10,573 nt of DNA from CBDULX01 sp048550535 (GCA_048550535.1 JBLYYN010000159.1:1-10573), one strand, 5' to 3'. Counted from the stretch's first letter, positions 1 through 6,052 are shown. Numbers and translations are program-made. Notes: generated from the letters alone by a model not told the origin.

Positions 1-100
1 ATAGCTTTTTAATCGATCAATTAAAATCATAAAACGGACCCAATCTCTGTCCATTCGCAGCTGTTAATAGCATCAATAACACTAAATTAGCACTGGACAT

Positions 101-128
101 AAAAAACCCTGCCTATGGCAGGGTTTTC
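101..128 (-). terminator. Rho-independent terminator of soxB
   Basis: Read on the minus strand, an 11-bp perfect stem (arms 117-127 and 103-113, core AACCCTGCC/GGCAGGGTT) with a 3-nt loop ends in a run of T residues (complement of the A run at 101-106). It lies about 20 bp past the soxB stop codon, the expected place for its terminator. On the plus strand the stem is followed by only four T residues, so it would work less well in that direction. The rest of 1-100 shows no gene. Confidence 0.85.
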
Positions 129-146
129 ACTTGAACTACAATTATT

Positions 147-2057
147 CTAAGACGCTTTACCCGGATAATCCGCAATACCCGGGTTCGCACTCACCCCAAC
201 CAGTTCCGGATGATTAATCTTCGGCAAGTGTAAAACATTATCCTTGGCTTTATTTTTCAGAATATAGTCTCTGACCACATCCCACATCAAACGACCTTCT
301 GGCGTACGGTTAACACTGGCCCAACCGGCCACGCGATAGACCTTGTCCTTTTCAATAACGTCACCATTATCCAGACGGGCATTGGTGATACGTTGTCCCA
401 GAGACCTGGCTGGATCAATCGTGTAATCCATACCACCCACACGCACCATGTCACCACCGGATTGCAGGTATGGATCGGGATCAAACAGGTTGTCCGCAAC
501 ACCTTCAAGGATTTCTAATAACTGTTTGCCGGTCATGTCGGAGACATAGGTTTCACCATAGGTCATGGCGCACTGGGTCATCACATCTTCCATGGTTATC
601 CAGTCGCCTTCCAGTGTTGATACACCCCAACGTACTCCGGCAGACATGGCCACATCCGCATCATATTCATAGCGTAGCGCATTACACAGCACCTGATCCC
701 AGGTTCCCATGAAGTTACCACGGCGATACAGCAAACGATCTGCTATGGCCAGTTTCTCGCTAAGGATTTCTTCATAGGTTTTTCCTACGCGAGACTTGTT
801 ATAAAAGAACTTACTGGCCCGACTTTCCACAATCTTGTCATCGTATCTGGTCTGGCGCATTTGGTTGATATAGGCTTCCATTTCTTTATCCGCCGGTAAC
901 CACTCGCTGATCACAGGCAACATCTGGTAGTGCATGGCCTTGACCTTACCTTCCTGAATATCGAAATCCATCACCCCGACATATTTGCCATTGGAACCGG
1001 CATTGGTCACCAGACAGGTATGTCCTTCAACATTTTTCACTTCGATAGGCTTAGGTATACCATCGTGGGTATGACCACCAAACACCGCATTCAAACCGGG
1101 TACTCGCTCCGCCATCTTGATATCAACGTCCATACCGTTATGAGACAGCAGCACAATCGCATCGGGGTTTTCATCTTCACGAATCTGTTCAACCAGCTCG
1201 ATCATGTCCTGCTCACGCAGCCCAAACGACCAGTCGGGGAAGAACTCCTGAGGATTGGCATTGGCGGTACGCGGGAAGGCCTGACCAATGATGCAGATAC
1301 GCGCACCATTAACATTCTTGATGACATAAGGCTGGAAGGCATGACCGGTGTCTTCATCATAGAGACCGCGACCATCGTATTTTTCAACCAGTTTGGGATA
1401 TTCATCCCCGAACAGGGCATCTTCTTTCACTCGCACGTTCTGGCCAATGAAGTCCCCCTTAAACAGGGTGACATTGCTCAGTACTTCTTCTTCGCGGTAG
1501 GTAAATTCCCAGTGCCCGACCATCACATCCAGGCCCATAATATTCGAGGCTTCCACCATATCGACGCCGCGAGTCCACAACGAGGTGCCTGAGCCCTGCC
1601 ATAAATCGCCCCCGTCGATGGTCAGGGTGTTCTGTTGTCCACCGGCCTGATCTCTGAGCTGATTCAGCAGGGTTTTTACATGGGCAAAGCCACCGGTTCG
1701 GCCATACTGTCTGGCGGCATTAAGAAAGTTAAGATAGGTATAGGCATAGGACTCAGCGGTGTTTTCACTCAGTCCCATGGCCTTTAACAATTTATTACCC
1801 ACCACGTGAGGAGGCCGGCCATAAGCATCACCCACCCCCAGGTTGACATTGGGTTCGCGGAAATAAACGGGTTTTAACTGACCATGGACATCCGTGATAT
1901 GTAAAATACGGGCATTACCCTTCATGGGCAGCTTGTAAAAATCTTTAGGCACGCTGTTTGCAGTAGAGGCAACATCCGGTGTACAGGAAGGAAGCAGTGC
2001 GACGGCTGCGCCGACACCCATTATCTTTATAAATTCGCGACGGTCAATAAATGGCAT
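147..2057 (-). CDS. soxB: Thiosulfohydrolase SoxB (Sox sulfur-oxidation system)
   Basis: SoxB is a periplasmic di-manganese enzyme that hydrolyses the sulfonate group from the SoxYZ-bound cysteine S-thiosulfonate and releases sulfate. The 636-residue product has a twin-arginine signal (RREFIK at 6-11), then a 5'-nucleotidase-type metallophosphoesterase domain with TDVHGQ (55-60), GGDLWQGSG (149-157), the SoxB-typical GHWEFT (181-186) in place of the GNHE of nucleotidases, SHNGMD (305-310) and GGHTHD (327-332). Likely metal ligands are D56, H58, D151, H306, H329 and H331. A 5'-nucleotidase C-terminal domain occupies about 415-600. The start is supported by AGGG seven bases upstream of the ATG. 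C25 follows LLPS, a possible lipobox. No soxXYZA or soxCD gene is seen in the window. A terminator follows the gene. The family assignment is secure from motifs and length. Confidence 0.96.
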   Translation of the reverse strand: MPFIDRREFIKIMGVGAAVALLPSCTPDVASTANSVPKDFYKLPMKGNARILHITDVHGQLKPVYFREPNVNLGVGDAYGRPPHVVGNKLLKAMGLSENTAESYAYTYLNFLNAARQYGRTGGFAHVKTLLNQLRDQAGGQQNTLTIDGGDLWQGSGTSLWTRGVDMVEASNIMGLDVMVGHWEFTYREEEVLSNVTLFKGDFIGQNVRVKEDALFGDEYPKLVEKYDGRGLYDEDTGHAFQPYVIKNVNGARICIIGQAFPRTANANPQEFFPDWSFGLREQDMIELVEQIREDENPDAIVLLSHNGMDVDIKMAERVPGLNAVFGGHTHDGIPKPIEVKNVEGHTCLVTNAGSNGKYVGVMDFDIQEGKVKAMHYQMLPVISEWLPADKEMEAYINQMRQTRYDDKIVESRASKFFYNKSRVGKTYEEILSEKLAIADRLLYRRGNFMGTWDQVLCNALRYEYDADVAMSAGVRWGVSTLEGDWITMEDVMTQCAMTYGETYVSDMTGKQLLEILEGVADNLFDPDPYLQSGGDMVRVGGMDYTIDPARSLGQRITNARLDNGDVIEKDKVYRVAGWASVNRTPEGRLMWDVVRDYILKNKAKDNVLHLPKINHPELVGVSANPGIADYPGKAS

Positions 2058-2180
2058 ATAAACACCCTGGTGGTCATTGTTTTAGAAATTAAAAATACAC
2101 AGCTAAGGCAATAATCCTGCCATAGTCTGGTTTCAAAGCACGCCGTATCCATCTGTACAAGGAATATAAAACTGACTTAA

Positions 2181-2213
2181 GCCAGACTTTTTTAGTTTAT
2201 AGTGTTGTCTGGC
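2181..2213. promoter_or_regulatory. Candidate operator/promoter in the soxB-hupE divergent region
   Basis: A perfect 7-bp inverted repeat, GCCAGAC (2181-2187) and GTCTGGC (2207-2213), flanks a -10-like TATAGT (2198-2203) reading toward the HupE-like gene. A third, ACCAGAC-type copy lies at 2124-2130 on the minus strand, directly downstream of a -35-like TTGAAA reading toward soxB. This suggests one regulator acting on both divergent genes, but no clear -35 box accompanies TATAGT at normal spacing. A second, weaker inverted repeat (GGCTAT 2216-2221, ATAGCC 2233-2238) follows. This is inference from motif placement only. Confidence 0.3.
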
Positions 2214-2285
2214 GAGGCTATTTTATGAATATATAGCCAAAGAATCAAATAAGCCTTTTAATAATATTTAATTGATAGATTATCT

Positions 2286-3524
2286 ATGATCACAGCTTCA
2301 ATAAAACTGCAAAATGCAATGCTCCATCTCGCTCTATGTTGCATTTTGCTACTCGGCAGCACAAAAACCTGGGCCGACATCGTCAAACCTGCGCTGGTTG
2401 AAATCAGCGTGTATACCGAAGGCTATTATCAGGTAGAAGTAAGAACCAGCATTGAAGCCCTGTTAACCGGCATCAATGCTCAATACAAAGATACCACCCA
2501 GGCCCCCAATGCCAGTGATTATGATGAGCTACGAGTACTGCCACCTGGGCAGCTGGCGAATGAATTTGACGATTTCAAACAGGATTTTATTGCTGCCATC
2601 CAACTGCAGCTCGATAATCAGACAGTCGACTTAAACATCACCCAGGTCAAAATACCGGAAGCCGGTTATACCAAAGTACCCCGCATCAGCGTCATTACCC
2701 TTGAGGGAAATATAGACCGCTCCGTGGAATCCCTGAGCTGGTATTACCCTGCCCGCTTCGGTGACAACGCCGTACGCGTCAGACAGGTGGATGAAACTAA
2801 TGAAAAATGGCACTGGTCTCAATGGCAATGGCTAAGGCAGGACCAGGCCAGCGAGCCTTTTACACTGGCCGAGGTTTTTACCGCACAGCCCATAAGCTCG
2901 GTGATAGCCACCTACACCCTGGCCGGTTTTGAACACATCCTGCCTAAGGGTCTGGACCACATACTGTTTATACTGGGCATATTCCTGCTCAGCATGAAAA
3001 TGCGGCCCCTGTTGATACAGGTCACCATGTTTACCCTGGCGCATTCGATTACCCTCAGCCTGTCTATGCTCAATATCATTGAGCTGCCGTCCTATATAGT
3101 AGAGCCGCTGATAGCCTTATCCATCGCCTATATTGGTTTTGAGAATATTTATCATAAACAACTCAAATCCTCTCGACTATGGATCATTTTTGCGTTTGGC
3201 TTACTGCACGGTATGGGATTTGCCAGCATGCTGGCCGACTTTGGTATGCCTAACGATGCCTTCGCCACCGCCCTGATCAGTTTCAATATTGGCGTCGAGC
3301 TGGGTCAGCTAGTGATTATTGGCGTAGCCTTTATGGCCGTTGGACTCTGGTTCCGCCATAGAGAATGGTATCGCTATGCGGTGATCATTCCCGGCTCGGC
3401 ACTGATTGCCTTTACCGGCTTATACTGGACCTACGACCGAATTGACCTGGCGAGCTTTGCTGAACTTAAAACCCCGGTAAGCCAGCAGTATCAACAATAT
3501 ACACAACACAATGATGGGCTGTAA
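2286..3524 (+). CDS. HupE/UreJ-family membrane protein with periplasmic N-terminal domain
   Basis: The 412-residue protein has a signal peptide (about 12-30, likely cut near TWA|D), a roughly 170-residue soluble domain that should lie in the periplasm, and a C-terminal membrane domain of about six helices (about 203-385). The membrane part carries HupE/UreJ-like histidine motifs: FEHILPKGLDHILFILG (215-231; H217, D224, H225), FTLAHSITLS (249-258), GLLHGMGFA (305-313) and FNIGVELGQ (333-341). HupE/UreJ proteins are associated with nickel transport for hydrogenase and urease. This longer form with an extra N-terminal domain is common but uncharacterised, so the substrate is unknown. It is divergent from soxB, and a metal-supply role for SoxB is only inference. 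No clear Shine-Dalgarno precedes the ATG. An alternative ATG at 2319 would still leave a signal peptide. The 3' end overlaps convergent msrQ by 105 bp. Confidence 0.85.
   Translation: MITASIKLQNAMLHLALCCILLLGSTKTWADIVKPALVEISVYTEGYYQVEVRTSIEALLTGINAQYKDTTQAPNASDYDELRVLPPGQLANEFDDFKQDFIAAIQLQLDNQTVDLNITQVKIPEAGYTKVPRISVITLEGNIDRSVESLSWYYPARFGDNAVRVRQVDETNEKWHWSQWQWLRQDQASEPFTLAEVFTAQPISSVIATYTLAGFEHILPKGLDHILFILGIFLLSMKMRPLLIQVTMFTLAHSITLSLSMLNIIELPSYIVEPLIALSIAYIGFENIYHKQLKSSRLWIIFAFGLLHGMGFASMLADFGMPNDAFATALISFNIGVELGQLVIIGVAFMAVGLWFRHREWYRYAVIIPGSALIAFTGLYWTYDRIDLASFAELKTPVSQQYQQYTQHNDGL
2309..2349 (+). repeat. 11-bp inverted repeat at the start of the HupE-like coding region
   Basis: GCAAAATGCAA (2309-2319) and its exact complement TTGCATTTTGC (2339-2349) are separated by 19 bases. 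In the mRNA this would form an 11-bp hairpin over codons 8-22, in the signal-peptide region. The alternative start codon at 2319-2321 sits at the stem/loop border. It could affect translation, or be chance. Confidence 0.35.
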
Positions 3525-4040
3525 ATAATCGGCCCGGGTCATCATAAAATAATGCAACACCGCCAGTAGCGATATGACATAAACCAGTTGATGCAATCGC
3601 TTCCAGTTTTTCTTTAAGCGCTGCACCATTTTCCTGGTAGAAGTTAGAGCCAAAGGCAACAGCAACAATAAACACAAAAAGCCCACCGTAATAAACGGGC
3701 GTTTTATGATATCGGCAACGATTTCACTGACATTAAAAAACTGATCAAACCAGACGTAAGTCAGAAAATGAACGCTGGCATAAAAAAACACAAACAAACC
3801 CAGCATCCGCCGATAACGAATCAGCCAGCCCTGCCCTAACAATTGTCTGAGCGGCGTTACTGCCAAGGTCATCAATAAAAAGTACAAGGCCCAGTCACCG
3901 GTGGTACGAGTCATGGTTTCGGTGGGGTTCGCCCCCAGGGTGTTATTAATGGCACCCTCTACCAGTAAGGCCATGGGCAGCAAAGCTAAAACAAAAACAA
4001 CTGGCTTGAACAGCTTCAGCCAGGGTATAGAATAAGACAT
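3420..4040 (-). CDS. msrQ: MsrQ, haem-binding membrane subunit of the MsrPQ methionine sulfoxide reductase
   Basis: MsrQ (formerly YedZ) is an inner-membrane b-type haem protein that passes electrons from the respiratory chain or a flavin reductase to periplasmic MsrP. The 206-residue product matches the family length and has about six hydrophobic helices. Histidines suited to haem binding are H91 (ASVHFLTY), H150 (KRLHQLVY) and H163 (AVLHYFMM), at nearly the same positions as in E. coli. Other family landmarks are TTGDWALYFL (46-55), TPLRQLLG (62-69) and RRMLGL (77-82). The start is supported by family length, although the Shine-Dalgarno (AAAGAT) is weak. Normally the gene directly follows msrP; here 658 bp intervene, with an inserted GIY-YIG/repeat unit. 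A consensus -10 box upstream suggests separate transcription. The last 35 codons lie antisense to the end of the HupE-like gene. Confidence 0.93.
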   Translation of the reverse strand: MSYSIPWLKLFKPVVFVLALLPMALLVEGAINNTLGANPTETMTRTTGDWALYFLLMTLAVTPLRQLLGQGWLIRYRRMLGLFVFFYASVHFLTYVWFDQFFNVSEIVADIIKRPFITVGFLCLLLLLPLALTSTRKMVQRLKKNWKRLHQLVYVISLLAVLHYFMMTRADYLQPIIVLCILLILLAYRGFKFSKARQVNSVVGPV

Positions 4041-4071
4041 AAATTATCTTTGTGTTAATTCTTCGTTATTC

Positions 4072-4077
4072 ATTATA
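4072..4077 (-). promoter_or_regulatory. Candidate -10 box of msrQ
   Basis: The minus strand reads TATAAT, a perfect -10 hexamer, 31 bases before the msrQ ATG in an AT-rich stretch. The best -35 at 18-bp spacing is poor (TCCCCA, 3 of 6). It lies between the GIY-YIG unit and msrQ, so msrQ could be transcribed independently of msrP. Confidence 0.4.
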
Positions 4078-4117
4078 AAAAACAGAATTACGATCTGGGG
4101 AAAATCATTAAAAGCCT

Positions 4118-4143
4118 GTCATTCCGGCGAATGCCGGAATCTA
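4118..4143 (+). repeat. Palindromic repeat, left copy
   Basis: The core palindrome is ATTCCGGC-GAAT-GCCGGAAT (4121-4140), within a 26-bp unit beginning GTCATTCC. It belongs to the type of short dispersed palindrome with GTCATTCC...GGAATC ends that is common between proteobacterial genes. It lies 21 bp beyond the stop of the GIY-YIG gene. Confidence 0.75.
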
Positions 4144-4164
4144 CTATCTCAAGTATACAAATCA

Positions 4165-4455
4165 TCACAGCAGGTCAGGATACAAATCCCTCCACTGTGG
4201 ATTCATCTCAACAATTACTTTTATCTTCCAGTCTCGCTTCCAATTCTTAATTGTCTTTTCCTTTTGAATGGCTGATTCCATCGAGTCATGCATCTCATAC
4301 CACACCAGGGAATGCACACCGTATTTCTTGGTAAAGCCTTCCACAACGTTATTCTTGTGCTCCCAAACCCGCTTCAACAGATTGGAAGTCACCCCTGTAT
4401 ATAAAGTCCCGTTTGTTTTGCTGGCCAACAGATACACACATGGCTGTCGCTTCAT
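4165..4455 (-). CDS. GIY-YIG nuclease-family protein (YhbQ/UvrC-like single domain)
   Basis: This 96-residue single-domain protein carries the GIY-YIG fold signature in variant form: VYLL (7-10) and LYTGVT (18-23) correspond to GIY and YIG. It has the catalytic-type arginine in LLKRVWEH (R29), the YGVHSLVWYE strand (45-54), a conserved ESAIQKEKTIKNW segment holding the metal-binding glutamate (E66), and the family-typical end NPQWRDLYPDLL. Family members are small putative endonucleases of mostly unknown role. The start chosen (MKRQPCVYLL) matches usual family length and has a purine-rich GGGGGAGG just upstream. An ATG 18 bases further upstream (4471-4473) is also open and nearly touches the flanking repeat. 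The gene lies between inverted palindromic repeats, inside the msrP-msrQ pair. Confidence 0.85.
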   Translation of the reverse strand: MKRQPCVYLLASKTNGTLYTGVTSNLLKRVWEHKNNVVEGFTKKYGVHSLVWYEMHDSMESAIQKEKTIKNWKRDWKIKVIVEMNPQWRDLYPDLL

Positions 4456-4476
4456 ACCTCCCCCTGTCATCATCCC

Positions 4477-4502
4477 TGGATTCCGGCATGCGCCGGAATG
4501 AC
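4477..4502 (-). repeat. Palindromic repeat, right copy (inverted)
   Basis: The core ATTCCGGC-ATGC-GCCGGAAT (4480-4499) is the inverse of the left copy, with two differences in 26 bases (one in the loop, one near the inner end). It lies directly upstream of the GIY-YIG gene and would form a hairpin in any transcript entering from msrP. Confidence 0.75.
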
Positions 4503-4573
4503 GAGGTTATATTATGATAGTTCACCTACAACTAACAACTTCACTTCTTTAATCCAGGCAAAAATCACTTTCA

Positions 4574-4685
4574 ACCTAAAACCTAAAACCTAAAACTTAC
4601 GACCTAAGACTTCTGACTTCTGACTTCTGACTTACAACTTAAAACTTAAAATTTAAAACTTCCGACTTAAGACTTACAACTTAAA
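4574..4685. repeat. Heptamer tandem repeat, 16 units
   Basis: Sixteen consecutive 7-bp units run without any insertion or deletion. The consensus is ACTTNNN with a minority ACCTAAR type: ACCTAAA three times, then ACTTACG, ACCTAAG, ACTTCTG three times, ACTTACA, ACTTAAA twice, ATTTAAA, ACTTCCG, ACTTAAG, ACTTACA, ACTTAAA. The first four bases are nearly fixed and the last three vary. It starts 13 bp past the msrP stop codon (read on the minus strand). Similar 7-bp-period arrays occur in other bacterial genomes; the function is unknown. Confidence 0.9.
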
Positions 4686-4698
4686 ACAAAATTTATAT

Positions 4699-5661
4699 TT
4701 AAAAGTTTCGTTTTAAATCCATACCCTTATACAGATGCGCCACCTGCTCGCCGTAACCATTAAACATCTGGGTATTAATCTTCGGTTCCCAGAAATTACT
4801 ACCAATACGTCTCTCAGTACCCTGGCTCCAGCGGGGATGATCCACATTCGGATTCACATTGGAATAAAAACCATACTCACTGGGTGCGGTTTCATTCCAG
4901 GTACACTGGGGCTGCTGTTCGCTAAAACGGATTTTGACGATGGACTTGATACTCTTAAATCCGTATTTCCAGGGCACCATCAGACGTAATGGGGCACCAT
5001 TTTGATTGGGTAAATGCTGGCCATACAGGCCCACCACCATTAAGGTGAGTGGATTCATCGCCTCATCCATACGCAGGCCTTCATTATAGGGCCAACGTAA
5101 CACTCGGCGCCTCTGCCCCGGCATACGCTCAGGATCATATAAGGTGGTGAACTCGACAAATTTGGCACGGGATGAGGGTTCAAATTTCTTTATCATGTCT
5201 GCCAGAGGAAAACCGACCCAGGGGATCACCATGGACCAGCCTTCTACACAACGAAATCGATAAATGCGCTCTTCCATGGCATAAGGATTAATAAAATCTT
5301 CCAGATCAAAGGTACCGGTATTGTTCGCCTCCCCTTCAACGGTGATGGACCAGGGCCGAGGCTTGAAATTCACCGCGTTTTTAGCCGGATCGCTCTTGCT
5401 GGTACCGAATTCATAAAAATTATTATAAGTAGTAATGTCTTTAAAGGTATTAGGGGTTTCTTTGGTACTGAGCGGGCTTTTGATTAAACCCTTAAAATCA
5501 TCGGCTTTGGCACTGGCCGCTTCCGGCATCAGTAAACCACCGGCGGCACCACCGATAAGGGCTGCAGACTGTTTTAAAAAGGATCGTCGATTCAGGTAAT
5601 CGGATTCGGAAGTTATTTCGGAGGGTTTTATATCGTCCGCAGACTTGATTATTATGCTCAT
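4699..5661 (-). CDS. msrP: MsrP, periplasmic molybdopterin protein-methionine sulfoxide reductase
   Basis: MsrP (formerly YedY) reduces both diastereomers of methionine sulfoxide in oxidised periplasmic proteins, taking electrons from MsrQ. The 320-residue precursor has a twin-arginine signal with a long leading stretch (NRRSFLK at 24-30) and a likely cleavage after ASA (49-51). The sulfite-oxidase-type molybdopterin domain follows, with the molybdenum-ligand cysteine C138 in YRFRCVEGWSM, then WVGFPLADMIKKF (148-160), NGAPLRLMVPWKYGFKSIK (221-239) and the family-typical end near ERRIGSNFWEPKINTQMFNGY. The length is close to E. coli MsrP (334). The start is the only ATG that includes the Tat signal with a reasonable leader; AGGT lies upstream. 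The gene would normally be followed at once by msrQ. A weak -10-like TGTAAT lies at 5689-5694 (minus), and upstream DNA is repeat-rich. Confidence 0.95.
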   Translation of the reverse strand: MSIIIKSADDIKPSEITSESDYLNRRSFLKQSAALIGGAAGGLLMPEAASAKADDFKGLIKSPLSTKETPNTFKDITTYNNFYEFGTSKSDPAKNAVNFKPRPWSITVEGEANNTGTFDLEDFINPYAMEERIYRFRCVEGWSMVIPWVGFPLADMIKKFEPSSRAKFVEFTTLYDPERMPGQRRRVLRWPYNEGLRMDEAMNPLTLMVVGLYGQHLPNQNGAPLRLMVPWKYGFKSIKSIVKIRFSEQQPQCTWNETAPSEYGFYSNVNPNVDHPRWSQGTERRIGSNFWEPKINTQMFNGYGEQVAHLYKGMDLKRNF

Positions 5662-5711
5662 GGGGGGACCTGTGTTACATCAGTTTCCATTACAGACCCG
5701 GCAAGAGATGG

Positions 5712-5828
5712 ATTAGTTCATTTTGCCACGGAGACACAGAGAGCACGGGGGCTTTGAGTTGGAAAACAATTACCTGAAAACAGTCTGTATTAGTTCATTT
5801 TGCCACAGAGGCAGAGAGAACTCAGAGT
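5712..5828 (+). repeat. Two direct copies of a CCACAGAGGCACAGAGA-type intergenic repeat
   Basis: Copy 1 (5712-5751) and copy 2 (5789-5828) share an identical first 18 bases, ATTAGTTCATTTTGCCAC, followed by related purine-rich tails (GGAGACACAGAGAG versus AGAGGCAGAGAGAA). The copies start 77 bp apart. The unit resembles a dispersed repeat found between genes in many bacteria. Confidence 0.7.
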
Positions 5829-5852
5829 GAAATTAGGGTTATATTGAAAACG

Positions 5853-5883
5853 CTGCGTCTCGGTGGCTCTGCATCAAAATGAA
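5853..5883 (-). repeat. Inverted, partly rearranged copy of the CCACAGAGGCACAGAGA-type repeat
   Basis: On the minus strand it reads TTCATTTTG (5875-5883), a short unrelated stretch, then CCACCGAGACGCAG (5853-5866), matching two blocks of the copies at 5712 and 5789 in inverted orientation. It is more diverged than the other copies. Confidence 0.5.
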
Positions 5884-5887
5884 GTAC

Positions 5888-6052
5888 TGTCATCTCGACT
5901 GTAGCGATAGCGCAATGGACGACTGCATGGATTTATGCCCTTTGGGTATGCAGGAGCTAGAACAATGCCTGGAGCAATTATCGAGAGATCTTATCTAAAA
6001 CCAGAATAATAATCTGAACCGTTTAGATCCCTCCACTCCGTTCGGGATGACA
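5888..6052. repeat. Inverted-repeat unit of unknown type inside the purL-msrP gap
   Basis: TGTCATCTCGA (5888-5898) and TCGGGATGACA (6042-6052) form an inverted pair with 10 of 11 matches. Both ends resemble common dispersed TGTCATCCCGA intergenic repeats. The inside holds an internal CTGCAT/ATGCAG inverted pair (5923-5928, 5948-5953) and no convincing gene. It may be a small non-autonomous (MITE-like) element or two independent repeats. Confidence 0.4.

Larger units (their letters stand above)
4118..4502 (-). mobile_element. Putative small element: GIY-YIG gene between inverted palindromic repeats
   Basis: A 385-bp unit between msrP and msrQ has the GIY-YIG gene inside and 26-bp repeats at both ends (4118-4143 and 4477-4502) in inverted orientation, 24 of 26 bases identical. 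Each end is itself a palindrome with 8-bp arms ATTCCGGC/GCCGGAAT and a 4-nt loop. The unit separates two genes normally adjacent in one operon, which supports insertion. No transposase and no clear target-site duplication were found, so mobility is inferred. It could instead be a resident gene flanked by dispersed palindromic repeats. Confidence 0.45.

Noticed and set aside
930..1592. A 220-codon open frame on the plus strand, antisense to soxB.
   Set aside because: It lies wholly within soxB, whose motifs are clear, and has no domain of its own.
4118..4143. The left palindrome as an intrinsic terminator.
   Set aside because: The GC-rich 8-bp stem is not followed by a T-tract on either strand.
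4268..4501. A 77-codon plus-strand frame overlapping the GIY-YIG gene.
   Set aside because: It is antisense to a gene with clear family motifs and runs into the palindromic repeat; no features of its own.
4574..4685. The heptamer array as a CRISPR.
   Set aside because: The units are 7 bp with no spacers and no cas genes nearby; a CRISPR needs repeats of roughly 20-40 bp separated by unique spacers.
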